DNA of 64,000 nt from Endozoicomonas euniceicola (GCF_025562755.1 NZ_CP103300.1:5085001-5149000); one strand, 5' to 3'. Shown: positions 42,324 through 51,737, numbered from the stretch's first letter. Notes: generated by a model from the letters alone, not told the origin. Program-made: numbers and translations.

Positions 42324-44393
42324 ATGAAAAAACTTATAATTGCAGCGTTTTTGTTTTTTTCGTTTATCTGTCAGGCTGACAGCGAGACATTTGATTTTGC
42401 CGTAGAGTTCGGGGCGGACGGAAAAAACGTTTCCATAAAGGCCGCTCCCGCTACAGGCTACTTAAGCGGGCTTCCTTTACCCCTTCAGGGCAAAGAGTCG
42501 TTCGAGGATGGATATTCATCCACTTATGGAGGGGGAGACTCTCCTCCTGATGATAAACCCCGCAAACCCGGAGGTGGAGGTGGGCACACCACCACCCTGA
42601 TAGAGTCATGGAGCTGGCAACCTTTGTATGCCAGCAGGGAGATTGTTGGGTTCTTGCTGTCACTGACGGTTGATAAAAGCTCTCTGTCCGGCTTTACAAC
42701 CTCATGGAAGCCCGTAATAGGCACCCTGGTTGTTGGTTGGGTGATTCGCACACTTTATAACCCGGGGCAACCACTGTTTAATCGAATGGATGCGCAGCAG
42801 TCGGAAGATCACCGCCTCGCAATTATCACCTATCCAAAAGACCCCCAGAAGAGTGAAACGGTAGCAGTAGGTGGGGCAGAAAGCGGTACGTCGGGGGCAA
42901 GAGGTAATGGCGGCGGAGGTTCAGGAACAAGTGTAACCATTTTTTCTCATGACAACGATGGTAACTCCGGTGACCAGCCCCCCCAAACGTTTTACCACAC
43001 CAGAGGCCCGTTGTGCCCGCACCCCCGTTGCAACAACGGAAGGTGTATAGAGATAAGTGTTGAAGGTGAGGAGGTTGTTTATTCCTGTGTGATGGCAGAA
43101 CCCGCTGAAGATGAACAGAGCAGGCTTGTCGATTCTCAGGTTTATTCAACACTTTTTGAGGAAATCGATATAGCCCGGTTTCTTTTAATTGGTATGGATT
43201 TGCTTGATGGCAATGAAGCCGGTCAGGAAACTTTTACTGAGATTATAAATAATGCAATCGCTACACCGGGTACAAGTATTGGAATGGTGCTGGATCGTTT
43301 ATCTGGCCTGGTAGAAATTCCTGAAAGTCACATCACGCAGCTTCTGCCTGTTGAATCGGGCTCCTCTGATTCTGGCCGTGAGGTCGCCACCAGAGAGAGT
43401 CTAACCAGAGGGCGTGATTCGAAACCTGCAGGCTTGTCACCTGCTGCCCGGTCGACAGTTAATGAACTGGAGCATGCGGTCAGAATACTAATAAAAGGGA
43501 CAGCAAGCGAAAGACTGCTTAACCTGGTTCGGGAGAAAGCCAATACCATTATTTGGCAACTCACTGATATTAACGGGGAGAATTCAGATGGAAGCTTTAA
43601 AAATAAGGTTATTGAGGTTGCTCGTATTATAAAGGCCGCTAAAGAGAATGGTGTTAACAACCTCCTGCGAAAGCTTGATACAGGCGTAACTATTAAACAG
43701 TTGGCTAAAGAGTTTTCTGCCAAAGAATCATGGCTTGTTAATGAGATTCAAAAGGTAAAAGAATGTGTTATAGCAAGCCTTAAAAAAAGCAATATGCCAG
43801 CCGGTAAATGCCAAATTGACTGGCAGGAAGACTTTAATGATGGTACTAAGCAAAAAGTTGCACTGAAAGTAAATGTTGCAAGTGAAAGCGGTAGCTATGG
43901 CTATTTTTATTACTTTTTAGATGAGCTTGATACAGAAGAAAAGTTTATGCTGGAGCACATGGTTGATATGGAAATAGCTCAGGTGGCTTATGAATGGGGT
44001 AAAAGAAATAATAACAAGTATCAGGCTTTTGTCGGTGTTCATACAAACACGGATAATCCCGAAAATTCATATGTAGAGGTTGCTTTATGGCATTCAAAAT
44101 TCGATAGAATAGAAGCTTCATCGGAGAGTGATGAGAGTATAAGTTTTTTAAAATTTATTAGCATGCATGATGGAAAACCTAAAGCTAACTATGAAAATAT
44201 ATTTAAAAAATTAGATGAATTAAAAGCTAAGTTTATTTCTGGTTCTGGCTGGGGTTCAACAACTGCGACCAGAGGGGGAGGAGCTGTGACCAGAGATTCA
44301 CCAATTGAAAGTGGAAAAACAGAAGTGCCTGAACAGCTAATACATTACTCAGACGTATTTGACCATATTTTCAATGATGAAGAGAATAAGTGA
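42324..44393 (+). CDS. Secreted EGF-like family protein, paralogue A
   Basis: 689 residues from ATG 42324, which starts the signal peptide MKKLIIAAFLFFSFICQADS; a 6-codon upstream ATG is less likely. After a Gly/Pro-rich linker (KPGGGGGH) comes a hydrophobic stretch (WKPVIGTLVVGWVIRTLYN), a Gly/Ser linker, and CPHPRCNNGRCIEI...YSC, which looks like an EGF half-domain (C-x-N-x-G-x-C...Y-x-C). The C-terminal ~380 residues are helical and Lys/Glu-rich. No known family. Probably surface or secreted. Confidence 0.75.
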   Translation: MKKLIIAAFLFFSFICQADSETFDFAVEFGADGKNVSIKAAPATGYLSGLPLPLQGKESFEDGYSSTYGGGDSPPDDKPRKPGGGGGHTTTLIESWSWQPLYASREIVGFLLSLTVDKSSLSGFTTSWKPVIGTLVVGWVIRTLYNPGQPLFNRMDAQQSEDHRLAIITYPKDPQKSETVAVGGAESGTSGARGNGGGGSGTSVTIFSHDNDGNSGDQPPQTFYHTRGPLCPHPRCNNGRCIEISVEGEEVVYSCVMAEPAEDEQSRLVDSQVYSTLFEEIDIARFLLIGMDLLDGNEAGQETFTEIINNAIATPGTSIGMVLDRLSGLVEIPESHITQLLPVESGSSDSGREVATRESLTRGRDSKPAGLSPAARSTVNELEHAVRILIKGTASERLLNLVREKANTIIWQLTDINGENSDGSFKNKVIEVARIIKAAKENGVNNLLRKLDTGVTIKQLAKEFSAKESWLVNEIQKVKECVIASLKKSNMPAGKCQIDWQEDFNDGTKQKVALKVNVASESGSYGYFYYFLDELDTEEKFMLEHMVDMEIAQVAYEWGKRNNNKYQAFVGVHTNTDNPENSYVEVALWHSKFDRIEASSESDESISFLKFISMHDGKPKANYENIFKKLDELKAKFISGSGWGSTTATRGGGAVTRDSPIESGKTEVPEQLIHYSDVFDHIFNDEENK

Positions 44394-44413
44394 GTGGGTA
44401 GATGATGTAATCG

Positions 44414-44440
44414 GGCCAGGGTGTGTTGGATGCCCTGGCC
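44414..44440 (+). terminator. Hairpin after paralogue A
   Basis: GGCCAGGG / CCCTGGCC, 8-bp perfect stem with an 11-base loop, 20 bases after the stop. No T tract. Confidence 0.55.
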
Positions 44441-44664
44441 TATGCAGGGCAATGGATCTGGTTATGTGGGTAGTGGAGAAGATTGATCAGTCGTCAGGGG
44501 CTGTACCTACACAGGTTGAGTCAATTAATCATCAGGAGAATAGACAAACCTGATTGCCAGATGGAACAACTTCAGAAATGTCCGGAAGAATAATTTGAAG
44601 CAAGGAGTCATTTTGTACTCTACCCTCAAGTCTCGTTTGGCTAAGTGAGTAGGGTGGCGAGCAA

Positions 44665-46728
44665 TTGAAAACACTTTTAATTACAGTGCTTCTGTTTTTT
44701 TCGTATACCAGTCAGGCCGACAGCGAGACATTTGATTTTGCCGTAGAGTTCGGGGCAGGTGGAAAAAACGTTTCCATAAAGGCCGCTCCCGCTACAGGCT
44801 ACTTAAGCGGGCTTCCTTTACCCCTTCAGGGCAAAGAGTCGTTCGAGGATGGATATTCATCCACTTATGGAGGGGGAGACTCTCCTCCTGATGATAAACC
44901 CCGCAAACCCGGAGGTGGAGGTGGGCACACCACCACCCTGATAGAGTCATGGAGCTGGCAACCTTTGTATGCCAGCAGGGAGATTGTTGGGTTCTTGCTG
45001 TCACTGACGGTCGATAAAAGCTCTCTGTCCGGCTTTACAACCTCATGGAAGCCTGTAATAGGCACCCTGGTTGTTGGTTGGGTGATCCGCACACTTTATA
45101 ACCCGGAGCAACCACTGTTTAATCGAATGGATGCGCAGCAGTCGGAAGATCACCGCCTCGCAATTATCACCTATCCAAAAGACCCCCAGAAGAGTGAAAC
45201 GGTAGCAGTAGGTGGGGCAGAAAGCGGTACGTCGGGGGCAAGAGGTAATGGTGGCGGAGGTTCAGGAACAAGTGTAACCATTTTTTCTCATGACAACGAT
45301 GGTAACTCCGGTGACCAGCCTCCCCAAACGTTTTACCACACCAGAGGCCCGTCATGCCCGCACCCCCGTTGCAACAACGGAAGGTGTATAGAGATAAGTG
45401 TTGAAGGTGAGGAGGTTTTTTATTCCTGTGTGATGGCAGAACCCGCTGAAGATGAACAGAGCAGGCTTGTCGATTCTCAGGTTTATTCAACACTTTTTGA
45501 GGAAATCGATATAGCCCGGTTTCTTTTAATTGGTATGGATTTGCTTGATGGTAATGAAGCCGGTCAGGAAACTTTTACTGAGATTATGAATAATGCAATC
45601 GCTACACCGGGTATAAGTATTGGAATGGTACTGGATCGTTTATCTCAATTGGTAGAAATTCCTGAAAGTCGCATCACGCAGTTTCTGCCTGTTGAGTCGG
45701 GCTCCTCTTATTCTGGCCGTGAGGTCGCCACCAGAGAGAGTATAACCAGAGGGCGTGGTTCGAACTCTGCAGGCTTGTCATCTGCTGCCCGGTCGACAGT
45801 TAATGAGCTGAAGCATGCGGTCAGAATACTAATAAAAGGGACAGCAAGCGAAAGACTGCTTAATCTGGTTCGGGCGAAAGCCAATACCATTATTCGGCAA
45901 CTCACTGATATTAATAGGGAAGATTCAGATGGAAGCTTTAAAAATAAGGTTATTGAGGTTGCTCATATTATAGAGGAGGCTGAAGAGAGTGGTGTTAACC
46001 TCCTACGAAAGCTTGATACACACTTAAGTATTATAGAGTTGGCTAAAGAGTTTTCTGCCAATGAGTCATGGCTTGTCAATGAGATTAAAAAGGTAAAAAA
46101 ATGTGTTATAGCAAGCCTTGAAAAAAGCAATATGCCAGCCGGTAAATGCCAAATTGGTTGGCAGGTGGATTACAATGATGGTTGTAATGAAAAAATTGCA
46201 TTGAAAGTAAATGTTTCAAGTAAAAACACCGCCTGTCAATATTTTTATTACTTTTTAAGTAAACTTGATGCAGAAAAAAAGTTCATACTGGAACACATGG
46301 TTGATATGGAATCAGCTCAGGCGGCTTCTGAATGGGCATGGAAAAATGAAGGTTATATTCCTTATATTGGTATTCATACAAACGCTGAAAATCCTGAAAG
46401 TTCATATGTAAATATTTCTTTGCAGGACTTTAATTACCGTAGAGTAGAAGCTTCATCGGATAGTGATGAGAGTATAAGTTTTTTAAAATTTATTAACAGG
46501 AATGATGGAAAACCTAAAGCTAACTATGAAAATATATTTAAAAAATTAGATGAATTAAAAGCTAAGTTTGTTTCTGGTTTTGACTGCGGTTCAACAACTG
46601 CAACCAGAGGGGGATGGGTTGTGACCAGACGTTCATTCATTGAAAGTGGAAAAACAAAAGTGCCTAAACGGCTAATTCATTACTCAGACGCATTTGACGA
46701 TATTTTCAATGATAAAGAGAATAAGTGA
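44665..46728 (+). CDS. Secreted EGF-like family protein, paralogue B
   Basis: 687 residues from TTG 44665, the codon matching the ATG of paralogue A; AGGGTGG lies about ten bases before it. Signal peptide MKTLLITVLLFFSYTSQADS. The first ~300 residues are almost identical to A, including the Gly linker and the CPHPRCNNGRC motif; from ~330 on, substitutions accumulate (for example GWQVDYNDGCNEK for DWQEDFNDGTKQK), and extra Cys appear. Confidence 0.75.
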   Translation: MKTLLITVLLFFSYTSQADSETFDFAVEFGAGGKNVSIKAAPATGYLSGLPLPLQGKESFEDGYSSTYGGGDSPPDDKPRKPGGGGGHTTTLIESWSWQPLYASREIVGFLLSLTVDKSSLSGFTTSWKPVIGTLVVGWVIRTLYNPEQPLFNRMDAQQSEDHRLAIITYPKDPQKSETVAVGGAESGTSGARGNGGGGSGTSVTIFSHDNDGNSGDQPPQTFYHTRGPSCPHPRCNNGRCIEISVEGEEVFYSCVMAEPAEDEQSRLVDSQVYSTLFEEIDIARFLLIGMDLLDGNEAGQETFTEIMNNAIATPGISIGMVLDRLSQLVEIPESRITQFLPVESGSSYSGREVATRESITRGRGSNSAGLSSAARSTVNELKHAVRILIKGTASERLLNLVRAKANTIIRQLTDINREDSDGSFKNKVIEVAHIIEEAEESGVNLLRKLDTHLSIIELAKEFSANESWLVNEIKKVKKCVIASLEKSNMPAGKCQIGWQVDYNDGCNEKIALKVNVSSKNTACQYFYYFLSKLDAEKKFILEHMVDMESAQAASEWAWKNEGYIPYIGIHTNAENPESSYVNISLQDFNYRRVEASSDSDESISFLKFINRNDGKPKANYENIFKKLDELKAKFVSGFDCGSTTATRGGWVVTRRSFIESGKTKVPKRLIHYSDAFDDIFNDKENK

Positions 46729-46748
46729 GTGGGTAGATGATGTAACCG

Positions 46749-46775
46749 GGCCAGGGTGTGTTGGATGCCCTGGCC
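46749..46775 (+). terminator. Hairpin after paralogue B
   Basis: Same GGCCAGGG / CCCTGGCC stem and loop as after paralogue A, duplicated with the unit. Confidence 0.55.
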
Positions 46776-47000
46776 TATGCATGGGCAATGGAACTGGTTA
46801 TGTGGGTAGTGGGGGAGATTGATCAGTCGTCAGGGGCTGTACCTACACAGGTTGAGTCAATTAATCATCAGGAGAATAGACAAACCTACTTGCCAGGTGG
46901 AATATCGTCAGCAATAACCGGAAGAATAATTTAAAGCAAGGAGTCATTTTGTACTCTACCCTGAAGGCTTATTTGGCTTAGCGAGCAGAGGGGCGAGCAA

Positions 47001-49121
47001 TTGAAAACTGTTTTAATTACAGTGTTTCTGTTTTTTTCTTATACCAGTCAGGCCGACAGCGAGACATTTGATTTTGCCGTAGAGTTCGGGGCGGATGGAA
47101 AAAACGTTTCCATAAAGGCTGCTCCCGCTACAGGCTACTTAAGCGGGCTTCCTTTACCCCTTCAGGGCAAAGAGTCGTTCGAGGATGGATATTCATCCAA
47201 TTATGGAGGGGGAGACTCACCTCCTGATGATAAACCCCGCAAACCCGGAGGTGGAGGTGGGTATACCACCACCCTGATAGAGTCATGGAGCTGGCAACCT
47301 TTGTATGGCAGCAGGGAGGTTTTTGGGTTCTTGCTGTCACTGACGGTTGATAAAAGCTCTCTGTCTGGCTTTACAACCTCATGGAAGCCCGTAATAGGCA
47401 CCCTGGTTGTTGGTTGGGTGATTCGCACACTTTATAACCCGGGGCAACCACTGTTTAATCGAATGGATGCGCAGCAGTCGGAAGATCACCGCCTCGCAAT
47501 TACCACCTATCCAAAAGACCCCCAGAAGAGTGAAACGGTAGCAGTAGGTGGGACAGAAAGCGGTACGTCGGGGGCAAGAGGTAATGGTGGCGGAGTTTCA
47601 GGAACAAGTGTAACCATTTTTTCTCATGACAACGATGGTAGCTCCGGTGATCAGCCTCCCCAAACGTTTTGCCACACCAGAGGCCCGTTATGCCCGCACC
47701 CCCGTTGCAACAACGGAAGGTGTATAGAGATAAGTGTTGAAGGTGAGGAGGTTGTTTATTCCTGTGTGACGGCAGAACCCGCTGAAGATGGACAGAGCAG
47801 GCTTGTCGATTCTCAGGTTTATTCAACACTTTTTGAGGGGATCGATATAGCCCGGTTTCTTTTAATTGGTATGGATTTGCTTAATGGCAATGAAGCCGGT
47901 CAGGAAACTTTTACTGAGATTATAAATAATGCAATCGCTGCACCGGGTACAAGTATTGGAATGGTGCTGGATCGTTTATCTGGCCTGGTAGAAATTCCTG
48001 AAAGTCACATCACGCAGCTTCTGTCTGTTGAATCGGGCTCCTCTGATTCTGGCCGTGAGGTCGCCACCAGAGAGAGTCTGGCCAGAGGGCGTGATTCGAA
48101 TTCTGCAGGCTTGTCATCTGTTGCCCGGCCGACAGTTAATGAGCTGGAGCATGCGGCCAGAATACTAATAAAAGGGACGGCAAGCGAAAGACTGCTTAAT
48201 CTGGTTCGGAAGAAAGCCAATACCATTATTCGGCAACTCACTGATATTAACGGGGAAAATTCAGATGGAAGCTTTAAAAATACGTTTATTGAGGTTGCTC
48301 GTATTATTAAGGACGCTAGAGAAAAGGGTGTTAAGCTCCAACGAAGGCTTGATACACAATTATGTATTATGGAGGTGGCTGAAGAGTTTTCTGCCAATGA
48401 ATCATGGCTTTTTAATGAGATTCAAAAGGCAAAAGAATATATTACAAAAAGCCTTGAAATAATCAATATGCCAGCAGGTAAATACCGAATTTGCTGGGGA
48501 CAAGACCCTAATGATGGTTTTGAGGAAAAAATGTCACTGAAAGTACGTGTTGGAAGTGCAATCCGAAAATATCACTGTTTTAATTACTTTTTTGATAAGC
48601 TTGATACAGAAGAAAAGTTTATGCTTGAGCACATGGTTGATATGGAAGTAGCTCAGGTGGTTTTTGAATGGAATAAGAGAAATAATTACAAGTATCAGGC
48701 TTTTGTCGGTGTTCATACAAACACGGATAGTCCCGAAAATTCATATGTAGATGTTACCGTGACTGGCAAATTTATCTGTTATGGAGCTACATCAGAGAGT
48801 CATAAAGATATAAATTTTGTCAATTTTATCGATATGTCTGATGGAAAGCCTAAAGCTAAACATGAAGAAATATTTAAAAAATTAGACGAACTTAAAACAC
48901 AGTTGAATTCAGATCCAAATCGCTTGTCATTCTCTTACTCCGACTCCGACTCCGACTCCGACTCCGACTCCGACTCCGACTCCGACTCTGCCTCTGCCTC
49001 TGCCTCTGCCTCTGCCTCTGCCTCTGCCTCTGCCTCTGCCTCTGCCTCTGCCTCTGCCTCTGCCTCTATGCGAGGGATTAGTTTGCAAAGATTGAATACT
49101 CTTTATGACCAGTTACATTAA
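47001..49121 (+). CDS. Secreted EGF-like family protein, paralogue C with Ser-Asp/Ser-Ala tail
   Basis: 706 residues from TTG 47001. Signal peptide MKTVLITVFLFFSYTSQADS and the conserved N-terminal half as in A and B. The region from ~425 is the most divergent of the three, and the last ~65 residues are different: a (Ser-Asp)8(Ser-Ala)13 run, then MRGISLQRLNTLYDQLH. A and B instead end with a segment (IHYSD...FNDxENK) missing here. The serine-rich tail looks like a surface stalk or spacer. The same frame continues open after the TAA stop for 55 codons. Confidence 0.75.
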   Translation: MKTVLITVFLFFSYTSQADSETFDFAVEFGADGKNVSIKAAPATGYLSGLPLPLQGKESFEDGYSSNYGGGDSPPDDKPRKPGGGGGYTTTLIESWSWQPLYGSREVFGFLLSLTVDKSSLSGFTTSWKPVIGTLVVGWVIRTLYNPGQPLFNRMDAQQSEDHRLAITTYPKDPQKSETVAVGGTESGTSGARGNGGGVSGTSVTIFSHDNDGSSGDQPPQTFCHTRGPLCPHPRCNNGRCIEISVEGEEVVYSCVTAEPAEDGQSRLVDSQVYSTLFEGIDIARFLLIGMDLLNGNEAGQETFTEIINNAIAAPGTSIGMVLDRLSGLVEIPESHITQLLSVESGSSDSGREVATRESLARGRDSNSAGLSSVARPTVNELEHAARILIKGTASERLLNLVRKKANTIIRQLTDINGENSDGSFKNTFIEVARIIKDAREKGVKLQRRLDTQLCIMEVAEEFSANESWLFNEIQKAKEYITKSLEIINMPAGKYRICWGQDPNDGFEEKMSLKVRVGSAIRKYHCFNYFFDKLDTEEKFMLEHMVDMEVAQVVFEWNKRNNYKYQAFVGVHTNTDSPENSYVDVTVTGKFICYGATSESHKDINFVNFIDMSDGKPKAKHEEIFKKLDELKTQLNSDPNRLSFSYSDSDSDSDSDSDSDSDSASASASASASASASASASASASASASMRGISLQRLNTLYDQLH
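48939..49064 (+). repeat. Hexamer microsatellite in coding sequence
   Basis: Eight TCCGAC units (48939-48986) followed directly by thirteen TCTGCC units (48987-49064). Codes for alternating Ser-Asp then Ser-Ala. Unit changes alter length without shifting the frame. Confidence 0.97.
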
Positions 49122-49289
49122 GAGCTCACAGACAACGATGGTTTTAAGCGCTGGTTCAGGTTCGTGAATGGCGTTTCAATCAATAAATCGCATAAAGATG
49201 TGCTCGTTAATTACCTTGAATATGTGTCGGTTAGCCCTAAGGGTAAAAAATACGTTAATACTTGGATTCCCTTTATAGACAGGGAGTAG
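49122..49289 (+). pseudogene. Orphan coding remnant after paralogue C
   Basis: In frame with paralogue C past its TAA: ELTDNDGFKRWFRFVNGVS, then HKDVLVNYLEYVSVSPKGKKY to a TAG at 49287. It reads like real protein and is not similar to the ends of A or B. It may be the lost end of paralogue C or of another gene. The following 235 bases to the 14-bp repeats hold the duplicated intergenic block and no gene. Confidence 0.45.
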
Positions 49290-49524
49290 ATTGATCAGTC
49301 GTCAGGGGCTGTACCTACACAGGTTGAGTCAATTAATCATCAGGAGAATAGACAAACCTACTTGCCAGATGGCTTTGCATTCCTTAAAATTTGCGCCCTA
49401 TCTGAGAATCCGGTGCGGTGTGCCATTTTGTTATGGGTATCAGGCAGTACTCTATAGAGTGCTCTGAAGCTTATGCGGTGCCGTTCTTTTGAAGTGATTT
49501 TTAGGTAGCTAATGAAAATTCCGC

Positions 49525-49594
49525 CAGAACATTGCTCTCAGAACATTGCTCTCAGGAGATAGTTCTCAGGAGATAGTTCTCAGGAGATAGTTTC
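49525..49594 (+). repeat. 14-bp tandem repeats in the rplU leader
   Basis: Two CAGAACATTGCTCT units (49525-49552) followed by two CAGGAGATAGTTCT (49553-49580) and one CAGGAGATAGTTTCT. Five units of about 14 bases, ending ~50 bases before rplU. All lie within what would be the rplU 5' region. Confidence 0.85.
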
Positions 49595-49643
49595 TGAGCG
49601 GATGCCTTTGACAAAGAGGCTTACAGGATTTTCGGAGATTAAT

Positions 49644-49955
49644 ATGTACGCTGTTATCAAGACCGGCGGCAAGCAGTATCGCGTTGCTGAAGGTACCACC
49701 CTTAAAGTAGAAAAGCTGGACGTAGCCGCTGGTGAGAACGTTGAAATTACTGACGTTCTGCTGATCGCTAACGGTGAAGAGCTGAAAGTTGGCGCGCCAG
49801 TGATCGAAGGTGCCAGGGTGACTGCTGAAGTCGTTGCTCACGGTCGTGGTCCTAAGATCAAGATCATCAAGTTCAAGCGTCGTAAGCACCACCGCAAGCA
49901 GATGGGCCACCGTCAGTGGTTCACTGAGCTGAAGATCGCCAGCATCGCTGGTTAA
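49644..49955 (+). CDS. rplU: Ribosomal protein bL21
   Basis: 103 residues, starting MYAVIKTGGKQYRVAEG and ending KHHRKQMGHRQWFTELKI-type bL21 end. A CGGAGAT ribosome site precedes ATG 49644; a longer frame from 49602 is not used. Binds 23S rRNA. Followed by rpmA. Confidence 0.98.
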   Translation: MYAVIKTGGKQYRVAEGTTLKVEKLDVAAGENVEITDVLLIANGEELKVGAPVIEGARVTAEVVAHGRGPKIKIIKFKRRKHHRKQMGHRQWFTELKIASIAG

Positions 49956-49974
49956 TTTCGGCTTCATAACGCTG

Positions 49975-49997
49975 ATGGGTTAGTTTTAACCCATTTT
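49975..49997 (+). terminator. Hairpin between rplU and rpmA
   Basis: ATGGGTTA / TAACCCAT, 8-bp stem, four-base loop, then TTT. A possible partial terminator or processing site within the operon. Confidence 0.45.
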
Positions 49998-50062
49998 ATG
50001 TCTTAGAAGGTGGGTGTCTGGTTTGGTCGCTGGCCACTTCACCGGGTTAAAAGGAGAGCATA

Positions 50063-50320
50063 ATGGCTCACAAAAAAGCTGGCGGTTCTACCCGCAACGG
50101 TCGCGATTCAGAAAGTAAACGCCTTGGTGTCAAGCGCTTTGGTGGTCAGGCAGTAATCGCAGGTAACATCCTGGTTCGTCAGCGTGGCACTCGTTTCCAC
50201 GCTGGTGAAAACGTTGGTATTGGCAAGGATCACACCCTGTTCGCCAAGGCTGACGGCAAGGTAGTATTTGAGGTTAAAGGTCCTCAGAAGCGTAAGTACG
50301 TTCGTATCGAAGCTGCTTAA
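50063..50320 (+). CDS. rpmA: Ribosomal protein bL27
   Basis: 85 residues: MAHKKAGGSTRNGRDSESKR, the standard bL27 N-terminus reaching the peptidyl-transferase centre, and GQAVIAGNILVRQRGTRFH. AAGGAG precedes the ATG. Downstream of rplU as usual. Confidence 0.98.
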   Translation: MAHKKAGGSTRNGRDSESKRLGVKRFGGQAVIAGNILVRQRGTRFHAGENVGIGKDHTLFAKADGKVVFEVKGPQKRKYVRIEAA

Positions 50321-50380
50321 TCGCTACTGCTTTTTACCGGATGCCCTGATTGATATCAGGAAAGGTTTTCCGGTAAACAG

Positions 50381-50406
50381 AAAGCCCCGCTTTAATGCGG
50401 GGCTTT
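50381..50406 (+). terminator. Rho-independent terminator after rpmA
   Basis: AAAGCCCCGC / GCGGGGCTTT, 10-bp stem with loop TTTAAT. A second inverted repeat (ACCGGA...TCCGGT) lies just before at ~50336-50374. Confidence 0.85.
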
Positions 50407-50514
50407 CTCGTATCTGAGATATATTTATTACCGGTGTCTGGAGATAAGTTTTTTATGACAAAGAATTTATGTGCAGGCATCGCTACTGAAGGCGAATGCT
50501 GCAGGAGGTTGTAG

Positions 50515-51729
50515 ATGAAGTTTGTCGATGAAGCCACGATCTGGGTTCAGGCAGGTAAGGGCGGTAACGGAGCTTTAAGTTTCCGTCGTGAGAAATATGT
50601 TGCCAAGGGTGGCCCTGACGGTGGTGATGGTGGTGACGGCGGCAGCGTTTACGTAGAAGCCAGGGATGATCTGAACACGCTGGTGGACTATCGCTATACC
50701 CGTCGCTATCAGGCAGAAAATGGCGCGTCGGGGCGTGGTCGTAATTGTTCCGGTAAAAAAGGCGAAGACATTATTTTGCCCGTGCCGGTGGGTACAACCG
50801 TTGTTGATGACGATACTGAAGAGGTGATCGGCGACCTGATGGAAACCGGTCAGCGTATTATGGTGGCACACGGTGGCTGGCACGGTCTGGGTAACACCCG
50901 CTTCAAATCCAGTGTTAACCGCGCTCCCCGTCAGACAACGCCGGGTTCCGAAGGTGAAGCCCGTAACCTGCGTTTTGAGCTGAAGGTGATTGCGGATGTG
51001 GGTCTGTTGGGTATGCCGAATGCCGGTAAGTCTACCTTTATCCGCTCCGTATCCCATGCCAAGCCCAAAGTAGCGAATTATCCGTTCACCACCCTGGTGC
51101 CTAACCTGGGCGTGGTGAGTGTCGAGAAACATCGCAGCTTTGTGGTGGCTGATATTCCGGGTCTGATTGAAGGGGCGGCAGAAGGTGCAGGACTGGGGAT
51201 TCGTTTCCTGAAACATCTGTCCCGCTGTCGTGTGCTCCTGCATCTTGTTGATGTAGCGCCTTTTGATGAAACTGATCCGGTAGAAACAGCCGTAGCCATT
51301 GTTAAGGAGCTGGAAAACTTCAGCCCGGCACTGGCAGAGCGTGAACGCTGGCTGGTGTTGAACAAGGTGGACCTGCTGCCTGAAGATCAGCGTGAAGAAG
51401 TGTGCGCCCGCATCGTCAAAGAGCTGAACTGGGAAGGCAGAGTGTACCGGACGGCTGCTATTGCCGGCCAGGGCACCGACCTCCTGTGCCAGGAGCTGAT
51501 GACGTATATCGAAGAGCGCAATCAGGAAGAGGCCCATGACGACAGTATTGCGGCCCAGGAAGAAGAGCATCGTGTCAAGATGGAAGCCGAAGCCCGCAGT
51601 CGTATGCGTGAAATCGCTGAAGAGCGTCGTCAGAAACGTCTGGCCCAGAAAATGGCTCAGTTTGAAGACGAAGGCGATGACGATGATTTTGATGATGAGG
51701 ACGATGTAGAGGTATTCTACGCACCCTGA
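50515..51729 (+). CDS. obgE: Obg-family ribosome-assembly GTPase
   Basis: 404 residues. N-terminal Gly-rich Obg fold (~1-158; GGPDGGDGGDGGSVY), GTPase domain with G1 GMPNAGKST, G3 DIPGLIEGA, G4 NKVD, and an acidic C-terminal tail (EDEGDDDDFDDEDD). Involved in 50S assembly and stress response. GGAGG ribosome site before the ATG. Confidence 0.97.
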   Translation: MKFVDEATIWVQAGKGGNGALSFRREKYVAKGGPDGGDGGDGGSVYVEARDDLNTLVDYRYTRRYQAENGASGRGRNCSGKKGEDIILPVPVGTTVVDDDTEEVIGDLMETGQRIMVAHGGWHGLGNTRFKSSVNRAPRQTTPGSEGEARNLRFELKVIADVGLLGMPNAGKSTFIRSVSHAKPKVANYPFTTLVPNLGVVSVEKHRSFVVADIPGLIEGAAEGAGLGIRFLKHLSRCRVLLHLVDVAPFDETDPVETAVAIVKELENFSPALAERERWLVLNKVDLLPEDQREEVCARIVKELNWEGRVYRTAAIAGQGTDLLCQELMTYIEERNQEEAHDDSIAAQEEEHRVKMEAEARSRMREIAEERRQKRLAQKMAQFEDEGDDDDFDDEDDVEVFYAP

Positions 51730-51737
51730 TTGTTTTT

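Larger units (their letters stand above)
42172..49373. repeat. Tandem duplication: three gene units and a remnant of a fourth
   Basis: Units of ~2.34 kb (starts of coding 42324, 44665, 47001) share intergenic sequence with GTTGA-(GTCAA)-TTAATCATCA and AATAGACAA before each gene. The same intergenic block (GATTGATCAGTCGTCAGGGG ... GACAAACC) appears once more at ~49290-49373 after the third gene, without a gene behind it, marking a lost or incomplete fourth unit. Confidence 0.85.

Noticed and set aside
50575..51570. 331-codon minus-strand ORF opposite obgE
   Set aside because: Shadow of obgE; His/Thr-rich composition of an antisense frame.
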